Part shown: positions 35,050-47,249 of the stretch, piece after piece
Position numbering within the stretch: the stretch's first letter is position 1
How the letters are laid out: the number at the start of each line of letters is the position of its first letter
Made by a program: the position numbers and the translations under genes
The notes under the pieces: generated by a model
Seen by the model: the letters and a program-made list of their open reading frames with translations, nothing else
Database searches by the model: none
What the model was told of the DNA's origin: nothing
Origin: Siphonodentalium dalli
Lineage: Eukaryota; Mollusca; Scaphopoda; Gadilida; Siphonodentaliidae
Length of the DNA stretch: 64,000 nt
Direction of reading: 5' to 3'
NCBI GenBank assembly: GCA_032622095.1
Contig: CP136067.1
Location: 95,346,707 to 95,410,706, forward strand

Positions 35050-36800
35050 CAACATAATAATATAACAGTAACAGTATGCCAAAGCTTCGCCCTATATGTG
35101 GAATACCTAATATCTCGTCCCAAAAAAATATGAGACTATTTTACATCACACAGCAATATATTGCGGCGACTAAGCGTTTCGACCCCTAAAAGATTATACA
35201 TTATATGTATGTATGTGCATATGTATGTCTGTGCACATGGGGGTATATATGTATATGTATGTACACTTATATACATATGTATATTACTTTTGAATACACC
35301 TAAAGGTGCTTCCGAAATTTCAATTGTTTATGTGGCAGTTATCTCACAAATGGACAAACCTCCCCCACAAACATGCACGTTCTTTTTATTTGTCAGTACT
35401 GTCTTCCAGAGCGCTACAAAAAACCAAAACCGAGTACATGACTGTCTATTATTATTATTATTTATTTTTATCTAACCTCCGAACATACACCAATAGATTA
35501 TATTAGCACTCGTTTATCGTGCCAAATATTCATAATGTAGCCACATTGTTTTAAACACAAATCTCCACAACCTCTGGAAGGCAATACAAATTATATATCT
35601 CAAAACTGATCATCATGTAAATACGTTTATACCGTCATCTTGATTACATGTATGTTATTATTGTATCGGAAGAGGGGCTTCATAAGTTGTAAAACTTGTG
35701 CCCCAATCCCTTTTGTATATTATACAAATAAAATATGTTTCAAGTCAAGGCTTTTGGGATTAGTAAATTATGAAGGTTGGAAATGTCACGCTGAGCCAGA
35801 GAGGTGACAAATGGAAATATGATGACGGGATTAGGAAGTGCCAGATAAGCTAATTAGTTAACACTATCAAATCAAACTATGTACACATTTGAGATAATGG
35901 ACCACATAGTGTTATAAACTCCAAGGGATGATTTGTTGGGGAAAGAGGGACACTAAAATGGCCAAAGTATATGACAGCACCTGTTAAACTCACCTGTTGT
36001 CGATTAATACAGGCTGATTAGGGCGCCTCTTCCTGATAGCTTTCGGATTTGTGATGAATAGATTTGGTGCATTATACAGCGTTTATTGGTATATTTTGTG
36101 AATAAATGGTATTCATGGAATTTATACGTGGACTTACATACACAAACATTACGACAGACCAATGGAATACTTGGGAACTGTGATATGAAAAATAATTTCT
36201 CAATATTCTGAAACATGTTTGTTCTATACGCGTAATGTGCCAATTATGAAGATTATTAATTGTTATTATAACATGGAACAGTTTTTGATACCAGTATGGT
36301 GCATCTTCGAAAAACTACCAAAAAAAATGACTACAACGGATGAAAACATACAAGTCCTCGAATTTTTATCGAAATAGGGAAATTGTATGGTACATCATCG
36401 ATAAATTGATAGATCGTGTGTCTATTGTGAAGAGATATATTATAATAACTTTGAATATGTATTATGTGTTACATAGCCAGCTTGACAAGAACAGTGAATA
36501 TCCGAAATTATCGAACAATTTATCTCAAAATCGACGCCATGTGCAGGTTCAGTTTTCCTCATGCTTCGGTGGCATTTTGCCCCAAATAAACAGTTTGTCG
36601 CCGCAAATAAACATTGAAACTGAATGTATGTAGCCTTCACTAAAGTACTTGTATTCTTGTTGTCGCGATTTCAATGAAGTACCAGTCGAATTGAAGAACA
36701 ATCCAGCGAAATTTGAAACACGTCGTTCCTTGTGGTCAGACATATTGACGCGTGATGTCTAACCCACTATACTACAGTCTGGCAATTTATGGCAGGCGTG
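35050..36800. other. No gene recognised; short TATG and TTA microsatellites
   Basis: There are TATGTATG-type runs at about 35203-35285 and a TTATTATTA run near 35448-35465. The rest is AT-rich with no supported exon. If the two flanking LINE pieces belong together, this is DNA inserted between them. Confidence 0.35.
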
Positions 36801-36831
36801 GTTATCCCCGCTGGGCAGTAAAGTGAATTGC

Positions 36832-37740
36832 AATTGGATAGCTCACATCGAATATATTTCTAAAAATGCATGGCAACGAATATATGTGTTACAAAAACTC
36901 AAATATGTTCTTAACATAGAAACACTAGAGAAATGCTATTTCACATACATACCACCAACTTTAGAATATGCATACGCTATTTGGGATAACTGCACTGCAT
37001 AAGAATTTGGAAATTTGGAGAAAAAAATACAACTCGAGGCAGCCCTAATTGTCTCTGCATGGGTGTACTAGCTAGGTCTGTTAGTGACAGAAAACTTTTA
37101 TCAGAGGTTGGCTGGGAACTACTCAAAAATAGACGAGAAAATTCCAAACTATATTTATTCCACAAAAGTATTCATAATCTGGCCCCAATACAAAGACCTG
37201 GTGCCCCCAATTGTATCAGACGTATCAAAAATTAACACCCGAAACGCTAACAAATTCAGACTTTCGCAATTCCACGCAAATTCCCATGACAAATCTTCAT
37301 ATTGAACACAGCAGGCCTCTGGAATTCCCTGCCGGCGAGCACACGGGACATAGTGGATCATGATTAGTTTAGAGCTTCCATAAACAAATATTATGTATCG
37401 AAAAACCCACGATTCAGATACAGTTACACAAGAAAAGCCTAAGTAATCCTGGCACGCCTTCGAAACAGCTGCAGTGATTTGAACTCACATAAATTCCAAA
37501 ATTATATCTATATACCACTGACCGATGTCTGTGCGGCCAAATAGAAGATAACTACCACTTTATATATGTCAGCGCTTTTCACTCCATATATAGACAAATT
37601 TCCTTGATAATCTTCCAACTACTGTTATCCCCTCGGTCAATATCTTTCTAAATAGTGACGACACCCTAAGTGTGAACACGAATCAAACAATTTTTGAAGA
37701 ATTCCAAAAATATATAATTCATACAAAGCGATTTCAATAG
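36832..37740 (+). pseudogene. C-terminal part of a CR1/Jockey-type LINE protein
   Basis: Plus-strand blocks in family order are NWIAHIEYISKNAWQRIYVL, YVLNIETLEKCYFTYIPP, TLEYAYAIWDNCT, IQLEAALIVS, LVPPIVSDVSKINTRNA, RLRNSCSDLNSHKFQNY, the cysteine/histidine region (IEDNYHFIYVCQRF) and a final IIHTKRFQ. These are the thumb and C-terminal zinc-knuckle regions that follow the RT palm. Multiple frameshifts and stops are present. There is no clear tail repeat, although a TC-rich microsatellite follows at 37915. Confidence 0.8.
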
Positions 37741-37914
37741 TTATATAGAGCTCCAAAATAAAAAATATAAAATATAAAAAACAAGATATGCCGATCAGTC
37801 TCAGTATTCTCAAAGCAATGCGAAAAAATAAAACGAAGAATCCGTTCCACATAAATAAATAAATCACGTGTAACATCACAATCTGGCACATTTCACGCAC
37901 TATTCTCATCTATC

Positions 37915-38015
37915 TATTTCTCTCTCTCAATCTCTCTCTGTTTCTCTCTCGCTCTCTCTTTTCTCTCTATTTCTCCCCTATCCCCTATCTCTCTCTCTCT
38001 CTCTCTCTCTCTCTG
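37915..38015 (+). repeat. TC-rich microsatellite
   Basis: CTCTCTCTCTCT runs with TTTCTCTC interruptions, about 100 bp long. Confidence 0.9.
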
Positions 38016-38019
38016 CGAA

Positions 38020-40225
38020 CCATACCTTCTTACTCATAGTACACGAATCAAACCGATTTATAATGTCTATCTACTGCCGAGCCCTGAATCTAGAAGACAA
38101 AAATACAAACACAAATTCGAAATATTGTACAGGGCCCAAAAGACACAGCGGGAGGACGATATTCATAAAAAGCCACGTGCTTACTGTTGTTCCCCCTCTC
38201 ACCAGATACAAATTATATTGATAAATCCTCCAGCACTGTCATTCTGTTATGTTGTCAACTCATGTATAAACTGTTCATGTAATTATAAATCTGATCACTG
38301 ATCTGATGGGAAATAAGCTGATGTTTAAACCAAATGACAAGGGTCCCGTATTCGAAACTCCATAGACGGCGGCCATTTTGAATTAGAGTGGATGTGGAAT
38401 AATGAAGCTGGTGGCTATATATATGTTGGACTAAACAAATCACAAATGGAAGAGATCGAGTCTAGCTCAATAGTTTGGTATCATAAATCAAGTTGGTGCA
38501 AATACGCTGCCGTCCGTACGGATGGTGGTCATAGCAATTCACAGGACAAACTATATCGCGCGTAAACTATGCAGCGTTTTACTGCTATACATTTTTGTGC
38601 ATTTTCGCGACGCCCGTGGCATAGCATTGATGGTGTGTAATTGTACGTACTTAATTACGTAATTAACTGGGTTTTTTTTACATTTTCTTTTTAAAAAATG
38701 TATCGTTTTATTTCAAACTCGAAACGTATTAGCATGCAGTATGATAACATACCTCTGTGTTGTGTTCCGATGTTCCCTTGCGCAACTTGATCTTGAAAAC
38801 AGTTGACAAGCATCCGTGTGCCTGAAATGCAGATGGTCATGTTGGTGTAAACAAATACCTTGAATTCCATATATTATTTGGTATGAAGCGGCTGGCATTA
38901 TCCAAGCACTCAGTAGCAATCTTAATAAACAATATATGTCAACGAATACACGAAATACCAATATATACATAACTTTTGGCATAATACTAGATATTTACCA
39001 GAATCAATCAAATCGAAGACGAGATGTATTCTAGTAAAAAAAAAACTATTCACATGCTCTGAGTTTGACCACACACTTTGGGATTATCTGGAAATCGTCA
39101 TCGAGGGTTTGTTGAACCCGTGTCCTGGCCTACAACAACACACCTCGGAATTTATTATTCAAGCATCAAGGTTTATTAACAGCGAGATGTACGAAGCTTG
39201 TTTGTTATACACAATGTGTGTCAGGGGATATACACACGCGCAAATCATTCGTTCTTATGTAACGACAAGACATTGCCGGTGTATCGCTATGTCGCGTTTT
39301 TGGGCAATCAGTCGTTCGTATACATGTATATCAGTTGTTAAAATAATCATCGTCTTATAGACATCCATGCCGTGACCGTGTGATTATAATGCAGGGTCAT
39401 TTGCATTGACTGCATGTCTATGTAACTATATCAGAAAACGAAACGCCGAAAGTGAAAAGTACTGTTGAATATCCAATTTTTAGTTTCGTAATTGACCAAT
39501 GTTCATGAAATGTGACTAGAGACTTGGCGACAGGGGTGGGTGGTGTCCCACCTCCAACTTATGTCAAAATGTCCAACAGTTAGCATTTGCATAACTGGCC
39601 CGACAAGAGGTTTAAATTGTTCTCTTGGTTTGATTTTCCGACAATTTATCAGTGGGGAATTTGTTGTTTTTAAACCAGCATTTACACATTTTACTACTTT
39701 TTGTCAATATTTTGCATTGAAATTGTCATTATCTTGTGAGATTTGATTTATTTAGAATTAAAATGTTTATAGAATATTTAAAGTGGACAAGTATCTTGTG
39801 TGTTAGTCATTTCACAACTGAAATTTATTGTGATTTTGGCCAATGAATTGAATTGATGTTACAGTATTCACATACATGTGTTATTAATGGAATATGTTGT
39901 GTGTCCCCTATATTGTGGTTATCTTATTTGGAGAAAATCCCCGATTCTAACATATACTATGTCACTGGCCAGTGTTGGACTGTGCCTCCTTGGTTGACTT
40001 ATTATGTAGCAAACGATTGAAAAATACAAATTGTTCTGACATGAGCATTCAACGAACCTGTGTCTCCGTCTAAAACAAACTATAAAATACTTGACATCAA
40101 TGTAGAAAATGAGGCCGTCCAACTTGGAATCAATCGTGTCCCCGTTCAGTACCACACTGTTATGTTTGAAAATTTATGCCCAATAACCATTTTCGAAAGT
40201 TGAACCAATATTAAAATTTTGGTCT
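38020..40225. other. No exon established; expected location of the receptor's last exon(s)
   Basis: The gustatory-receptor-like gene runs leftwards into this stretch, so its TM7 exon should lie here or further left. I could not identify it with confidence. The short plus-strand frames (39109-39360, 39540-39746) are not recognisable. Confidence 0.3.
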
Positions 40226-40382
40226 ACCATCAAACTTCACACTTAATACTATATATAATACTAATATATAAGAACAAATGGTTGATCTGAAAATTCCAAA
40301 TAATGCTGCGCCCTGCATGAAATTTCCAACTGTTTTGCCGAATATGGACCAACCACCCCTGGCAATATTTCATTAAACTTAC

Positions 40383-41408
40383 CATCGTGTTTATTCTTGT
40401 ACAGAAAACCGCGACAGTTGATAAATGAAACATAATGAACATCAGCCATATTGTTCCCAGAACTCGGTTCCATGCGATTCCGCTCATATAAAAGATGAAT
40501 TGATACAATATAAGACACGTCATGGGAATATCAGCTGCGAAAACTGATCCAATGAGAAATGTGAATGTATCATTCAAAATCTCGGTCATTTCATTGATGT
40601 TCTCGTGCCAGCGACGATATTTCGTGACATCAACCGAGAATGGGTTGCTCTTTAGGTCCCTGACCAGGTCATTACTAAGCAGATGGTACTCCTTAGCAAC
40701 CAAAGAGAACAAGATTGACGTTAGGCACAGTGTGTACATGGTCGTTGTGATTGCTAAGCAACTCATGAAAATTCCCAAAGTAGCAGTAAATGGTTCGCCG
40801 GTCGTGTTGTACGAATTTTTCCACGTTGCCGTGGTAACCATTCTGAGAATATTTTCTGAGACGAGGCATCCAATGATGAGACTGCCTATGATGACTATAA
40901 TAATTCCATTGGCGAGACCGAGGACTACCATTGAAAACCATCTAATAAAGTCTTGGTGAGTACTCAAACTATATTCGCGCCACTTTTCGAAGAATTTCGG
41001 CAGCAGTTGTTGATTAAAAAAGCCACGAAAAATACAGACCACCTTGATGAAATTTTCCAGGCACCAAATGGATAACCAAAGCCAGAAAAACATAAGAACT
41101 GAAAATCCTTCCCGTGTATCGAAAATTGTCAGTGACCGAATAAACGCAAACAGTAAAATTATTCCAACTAATATCGTGTATATAACTGACTTTCCTGTTT
41201 GTAATTTCTCAGTTTCATATTTCTTTATTCGCGTGAAATGGAACCCGAATAATTTCAAACACAAGAATAAAGCACTCATATTTCTGAATAATTCTGTGTT
41301 AGTATAAGCCATTTTGTCAGAACATTTCGTTTGCTTGTTTGCTCTTTGTTCCTTGACATCAAGATCAGAGATGCTGCATGTATGTTCAACAAATTGTTTA
41401 ACAGGCAT
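40383..41408 (-). CDS. Gustatory-receptor-like seven-TM protein, long first coding exon
   Basis: The exon codes for 342 residues from the first ATG (41408); a second in-frame ATG at residue 33 is also possible. Six hydrophobic segments fall at about 74-96, 102-127, 158-184, 207-238, 280-307 and 316-338. A hydrophilic loop of about 40 residues lies between TM4 and TM5, and the N-terminus has the ALFLCLKLFGFHF style of insect-type gustatory receptors. Such receptor-like (Grl) proteins occur in molluscs and other invertebrates as ligand-gated channel relatives in chemosensory or other membranes. The exon ends ATG|GTAAGT, a consensus phase-0 donor where this family has a conserved intron, so TM7 and its TYxxxxxQF motif must be on a later exon. 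The alternative is a one-base deletion (see findings). Confidence 0.75.
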
Positions 41409-41529
41409 CGCTGGTATCACGATGATACATCTCCATATTAAAAGTCAAAACCGTGTTTAAGTCGTGTTTGTCACCTCTCTCTCTCTCTCACAGTGCAATA
41501 CCATTTGCGATATGCCGCATCACCGACCA

Positions 41530-42490
41530 TCCATGAACCCCCCGTTGTATTTAGATGTCAAAGAAAATGTCTTAACTTCGATTATGTCGGAAGTGTCGCG
41601 GCAAATATAAACACTTAGATCGTTATATCGCTGAATGCTTAAGGCAAATGCAGCGCTCGGTGGCTAATCTGTGGCGAGTGCGTGTTGTCTTGGAAAGGAG
41701 ACGTCTTATTCTGGGCGTATATTCATCGATTATGTCATGCAACCCAGAAAATGAAATAAACACTACCTTCGGCTGACGTCTTCGTTAACTCAGGTGCAAT
41801 TTACTCAGCTGCAATGTCCAGCTGTAGTGGTTAAGCGGAAAATAAAATTACCAATCTTGAATGGGGATTTCCATGGAGCTAACGTTATGTATGAAGCATG
41901 TATCATGGATCTACATCCGTTGTATCGTTAAACAGTCATTAACTGGCGGCTCGGCGGGTAGATAAATTACCAATTATCTGCGGCTCTTGTTGTATTCAGA
42001 TGTAAAATCACTTGTCAAGAATTCGATCATGTTGGTGACACGGGGCAAATAAAAACACTTATATATCGTTATATCGCGGACTGCCTGCAGCACACTTTAA
42101 TGCACCGTTTGATGGCTATTCTCTGACAGGCGCGTGATTTCTTAGAAGGGCGTCGTCTTTGTCCGGGTTGATATTCATCAATAACGTGATGCAACCCAGG
42201 AAATGAAAGCTAGCGGCATCAGAATTCCTGATTCGTGCAGATGCAATTTACTCTGGCACCATATGCAGCTATAGTGATAAAGAGGAAAATCAAGTCACCA
42301 AATATGAATGTGGTCTCCATGTTCCTGAAACGAAAGTCGGTGTATCATTAAAGAGACATGAAATTTGGCGGCTCGGCTAGATAAATTATCAATTATCTGG
42401 AACCCTCGTTTGTATGAATATTATGTCAAAGCAAATGTCATGAATTCGACACTGTCGGAAGATCCAGTGGAACTATAAACACTTGGAACA
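41530..42490. repeat. Degenerate tandem repeat of about 420-450 bp, 2.2 copies
   Basis: Landmarks such as AAATATAAACACTTA, TGATGCAACCCAGGAAATGAA and GGCGGCTCGGC recur. Units start near 41533, 41980 and 42399. The repeat lies directly upstream of the receptor-like gene, where a promoter or 5' exon would be expected. The units have diverged considerably and no coding frame is shared. Confidence 0.65.
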
Positions 42491-42944
42491 TTATAAATCT
42501 GACTTACATGTATATATATTCTACTCAGTATCATTATCATGGCATAGTGTTAGAATTTCACTCCTTCTGCTCATATCTCATATTCAGTTTACTCTCCAAT
42601 TAATGCCAAGTTATTGTGAATTTTAGCTCAATTCTAAATTTTGGCCCCGGCGAAATACAGATTCATACAAGAAATATTGTTCATAGATATATTGAATATT
42701 GTGCAGATATTTGATTGGCCGAGGGGTGTGCACCGCTATATAAGTTTATAAGTTTCACTAATGACAACAGTTATGGGATTTATTAATATGTACTGTGTCA
42801 GTCATAGTGGTTGCAGATATTGCATTGATGCAATAAATGTTCACATATATACCACTAACCTGATTGAAGAAAACGTAAAACGGTCAGACCACCACGAGCA
42901 CATGAATCATTATATACCGGCTCAAAAATACTCTGACTATTTAA

Positions 42945-44764
42945 CCCTTTCATGACTGGAGCTTCCTGTGCTTATAAATACTGGCATAGGGTCTTTAAAG
43001 CTGACCCAGCGCAGCTCCCGCCACGACCGCTTGAGACATCGGTATTGCTGGACGCTGGGGGCAGGCCATCCACTAATATATAAAATATATCCAGACACCT
43101 GGTGGAAAGTAATCTTGTTTGAAAAAATAACATGTCGCAAACATGCAAATTCCATGGATACAATCATTGAGGATAGCTCTTTGGAATATGACAGTCGTGC
43201 TTTCAAACTATTAGCGCTTAAACGAGTTCATCTGGATTGCACTGCTATATTTTGGAAAGGTGTGCATTCATGCCAGCAAAGTATTTGTACACATGTATGT
43301 AAAATGAGAGAGAAATTCGGGGAATATTGTTTTTGTCGCCGTTCCCATCATAGGGGAGGCGTTAAAAAGTTCCGGACACGTAGACGGGGTGGGTGCATGT
43401 GACATTACTAATCAAAAATAATTTTTTGTCCGCAAGCTGAGTATTTTTCTCTCATGCTTTTTTTCTTCAAAATATGTCATCAATTTCACCCAGAAAACAT
43501 TGTATACTGAAGTCTTGATCACTATATATAGAGCACTATAGTGTGTTATATATGAGCGGGTTATCACTTCAGTGCCCTCACTAAACCCATCTGCTGAACT
43601 ACCTGCTGCGAATGATAAAACAACTTTTTGCCAAAAGAAAAATGAAAACAATAACTAATTGAACTAGGCACATCATATCACATTTTGTTAATCGAAGTGA
43701 AAAATGGACTGACTGAGTATGGATAACAGACTCATGTATTCAATTCGATCAACTTGCCAGATGTTCTATCGCATCTTCATGTATGGTGTTCCTCGCTTTG
43801 CACAGAACGAGGCACCACACGTGTATTCAAATTCAAATATCAAAGAATGTGTCATTGTGGGCATGTATATTAGTCAAGAGTTTAATTTCATACTATTGTA
43901 CGCATAGGATGTGTTTTGCGTGACTTGATTTGTAAAGCAATTAAGGACATTAAGAACATTATAAGATGGACAATCACTGTGACCTCAGTACATGTCTGTG
44001 TGTTCAATGTTTATGCATGCAGGTTCGCGGTCAGCACCAGTAGGAAAAGAAATGTGCGCCTTTATCGAAGTATCGAACAAGTTGATAAAAATGAAATACA
44101 TAAAGCATAACGTAAATGAATTTAAAACAAAAAAATCACTTCGTTGAGCGCTTATTCAACTATGTAACAAAGCTGTGTATGGTATCAATAACGAACACTT
44201 GTGATACATTGAAGGGTTATGCTATCTAGTTGATATTTGTAAAAAAAATTGAAACAGGGGTGTGTCCATGAAAATACACCGGAAACAAATTTTGAAAAAA
44301 GATGGGGGTGGGGGTGCCAAGAAAGGTAAAAATGAAAAAAAATCTGAAGACCATAACAACCCATTTGCTGTCATTTGGGTTGATCTGCATATTAGTCACA
44401 AGAGAGGACACTTTTATGCTCACAACTGTTAATTATAGTTATTACACCATAGTATAGTATGTATACTGCCAGGCCTATCTGGCACTGTCATAAGGGCTAT
44501 GGAGAAATGTGACAAACGAGAGGCCGATCACGATCGGCAGACGTTTAACCCATCCATTGGCGATAGAAATTAATAGGATCGGAATAATAATTTAGATTTT
44601 TGATGTTGAAATATAGAGTATACTGTTTATGCACAATTATGCACAAATGTACATAATAAAACAAATTATTCGAATTTATGAGTGAAATAGGAAGACTCGC
44701 ATAAGATAATGGACTGGCACATGATATGTAATGCTGTACCAGCGCGGCTCCAGTCATGAAGGGG
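42945..44764. mobile_element. 1.8-kb TTAA-flanked element with piggyBac-like ends
   Basis: TTAA lies on both sides (42941-42944, 44765-44768). The left end is CCCTTTCATGACTGGAGC and the right end its inverse with one mismatch (GCTCCAGTCATGAAGGGG). A TTAA target and CCC-starting ends are piggyBac features. Just inside, CCAGCGC[AG]GCTCC occurs at both ends in direct orientation. Internal frames (for example 42968-43402) have no recognisable DDE transposase or cysteine-rich piggyBac tail, so it appears non-autonomous. Confidence 0.8.
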
Positions 44765-44887
44765 TTAAACCGTGTAAATGATCGATACTATGTTACCCAA
44801 ATAATAAACGTATTTAATCATTTTAGAAAAATATTTATTTGTTTGGTTAAATTGAGCAAGGAATTAAATCTAAATATAATTTTTTTT

Positions 44888-45125
44888 AAGAGTGACTTTT
44901 TTCTCGAAAAGTGGACATAACTCCGTTAACAAAATCGGTTCAACCCCATATTCGAATCGATCAGTCCTTTGGGATGAAAACACATATTCAAAATTTGGTT
45001 CCGATTGGATAAACAATGTTTTTGTTATCGCACCATGTGCATATGGTCTACGGGCAAACATACGGACGGCTCGACGCCCCGAAGGATGGACGGACAGACA
45101 AACGACGAGTTGTCAATTCGGACGT
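44888..45125. repeat. Dispersed non-coding repeat of mollusc-like type
   Basis: The sequence runs GTGGACATAACTCCGTTAAC, then TTTGGTTCCGATTGG, then GGATGGACGGACAGACA. The style (an ACGGAC tail after a 'no-stop' stretch) matches repeats I recall in mollusc genomes. The plus-strand frame across it (44892-45296) is a shadow of the repeat. Confidence 0.35.
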
Positions 45126-45929
45126 CGACACTATTTGTGCCATACTATGTTATGGGTACATATAACAATATACTCGCTATATGTATATCGGTTAGACTTT
45201 TTACATGATGTATGTATTTGCCAGTGTATCTTCGCGGATGTCTCATTGTTGCAGTATCTAACTTTTGTGACCGCATTATTTGCTTTAGATATTTAAGTGT
45301 GAACAATGACTGGGCCACTCTTGAATATTTTATTGCGGGAACACAATACGTAACATACCAGGTAACATTGCTGAAATATGTTTCAGTTGGAATGTAGTCA
45401 TACGGTCGTATTCCAATGTATCAGGGTGTGTTTAGTCATCAGAGTAGTAGATTTTTGTCCCGCATTTAGAGACTTTTTGGTGTGGTGAATGAGAAACCTT
45501 CAGGAATTATGAATGATTAGTCTCCATAATCGGAAGCTATGGATTCTCTCAGCCATTTAAGAGAATCTCAAGAATGTAAATAATTCAGGGTTCAGCAGCC
45601 GTAGTTTGGCTTCAGTCAGTAAATTTGTTATATAAGACAATTAAGAAGCTAACAGTTTAGTGCATTTGCTGTTAGCTGGCAGCGCGTCAATCATCAATTC
45701 GTTCGTCACTTTATTTTTGGCAATGGGTGTGTGGTTATTGGTATATCAATGCAATTGTCGTTGCATGTTTGGCGATGAAACTTTAAAACAATTGGAACGT
45801 ATGCGCCCTTTGTGAACATAATATGTGACGTATGGTGTGTAAATATTACATAATTATCATAATTTTAGTTTAGCACATCCGATTTAAACTTATAATCAAC
45901 TACATAGCCGTTACCTATATATTAGCACA

Positions 45930-46060
45930 CTGAGGTGTAGCACTGTGCACTTATGATCACCTTGGCACAGGACACGTCGATGATGATTCAAGTGGCGAGC
46001 AATACACGCCAGATGGGGATCGGACAATGAGATCACCCGAGGACACTCTTGGAATCAGTT
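45930..46060. repeat. Dispersed repeat, copy 1
   Basis: It shares TTATGATCAC, GCACAGGACAC, TCGATGATGATTCA and TCGGACAATGAGATCA, in order, with 50605-50710. The function is unknown. Confidence 0.6.
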
Positions 46061-46136
46061 TGTGACAATATGGCTCAGTGGGAAGACGTAACGTTTATCC
46101 ACCAACATGCTGGTGGAATGCGTTGATTGTGATTGA

Positions 46137-46948
46137 TCTAATATATATTTTGAGAACTACGTATATACATATATAAATATATGTGTCCTTTATAGACTCG
46201 AAAACGGCTGGACCGATTGGGCTCAAACTTCCCATCTAAGGGTAAAAAACCACGGGAATCGTCGTCACGGCGTTTTGGAGAAGCTCAGAGCACCCGTTCG
46301 CCACTCCCAATCATCAAAATCACGTCCTCGGCACTGCGGGGGTTAAGGCAGTTACGCTCTTTATATTGACAAAATTGGGCGTTATTAACCGAGTAACGCT
46401 CTTTATTGCCATCGGCGTTGCTAAACGATCACCTATGCGTACGAAACTACGGATGCAAAACGCACCGGGACGGCGGAATGCATTTATCTTGATTAAAAAG
46501 GCAGAATTAACTCATTGGAAAACAACAAATACGTGTCGTGTGGTTCTTATGTCTGTCGTTCCTAGGAACGGGGGATATTTTCATCGAATCATACCTCTTT
46601 TAGGGACGGGGGAGAATTTCATCGGGTCAGTTTTTCCGCCCTAGGGACGGGTACCATCATTTCTCTTGATTACAAAGGCAGAATTAACTCACAAAAAATG
46701 TGTGTTGTGTGATTCTTATGTCTGTCGTTCATAGGAAGGGGGGGAGATTTTCTTCGGGTCAGTTTTTCCGCCCGATGTACCGTAAATCATACCTCTTTTA
46801 GGGACGGGTACCATCATTTCTCTTGATTAAAAAGGCAGAATTAACTCATCGAAATTTTTTTGTTTAAAAAGGCAGAATTAAAAAAAAAATTAATTAAAAA
46901 AATGTCATGTTTCTGACCAACCGCGCCAGTGGCGGGCTAACCTGCTAG
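46137..46948 (+). mobile_element. Solo full-length non-autonomous Helitron, family A
   Basis: It starts TCTAATATATATTTTGAG at 46137 and ends with a CGCCAGTGGCG hairpin, then GGCTAACCTG, then CTAG at 46945-46948. It is flanked by A (46136) and T (46949), the exact Helitron AT target without duplication. The interior has the same GTTCCTAGGAACG and TTTTAGGGACGGG modules as the array at 10.8-22.1 kb, in opposite orientation. There is no helicase gene. This solo copy fixes the true ends of the family. Confidence 0.9.
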
Positions 46949-47148
46949 TATGCATATAAAACAAGAAATAGTTTCCTGGAAACATTATCTATTTCCAAAA
47001 CCCTGGCCAATTTACACATAAAATTAGACCAGATAAAATTCTCAACAAATAGAAAACTAAGACAAATCGGCACAACAACTTTCTGAACAAAATAATGCAA
47101 TAAATAATTTATATGAATGGTGTTTATGAAATGCGTTCGCCAGAAACC

Positions 47149-47248
47149 ATGAAGTAACTAACACTCGACACTGTAATTGACGCAACAAGTGATTAGGGGT
47201 GTGAACGTGAATTGCGTCAATTATAGTGTCAAATGTTAGTTACTTCAT
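47149..47248. repeat. Inverted repeat, arms about 40 bp
   Basis: ATGAAGTAACTAACA at the left pairs with TGTTAGTTACTTCAT at the right. TAATTGACGCAA and TTGCGTCAATTA close the stem around a loop of about 20 bases. Confidence 0.8.
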
Positions 47249-47249
47249 A

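Noticed and set aside
36740-36800. tRNA-like A-box string on the minus strand (TAGTATAGTGGG)
   Set aside because: I found no B box at the right distance and no cloverleaf.
38713-39050. Minus-strand hydrophobic frame ending SYQIIYGIQ, preceded by a T-rich tract and AG, considered as the TM7 exon of the receptor-like gene
   Set aside because: The spacing of the T/SY and Q residues is wrong by one, and the frame has a stop after the best acceptor. The acceptor/phase combinations I tried gave a stop.
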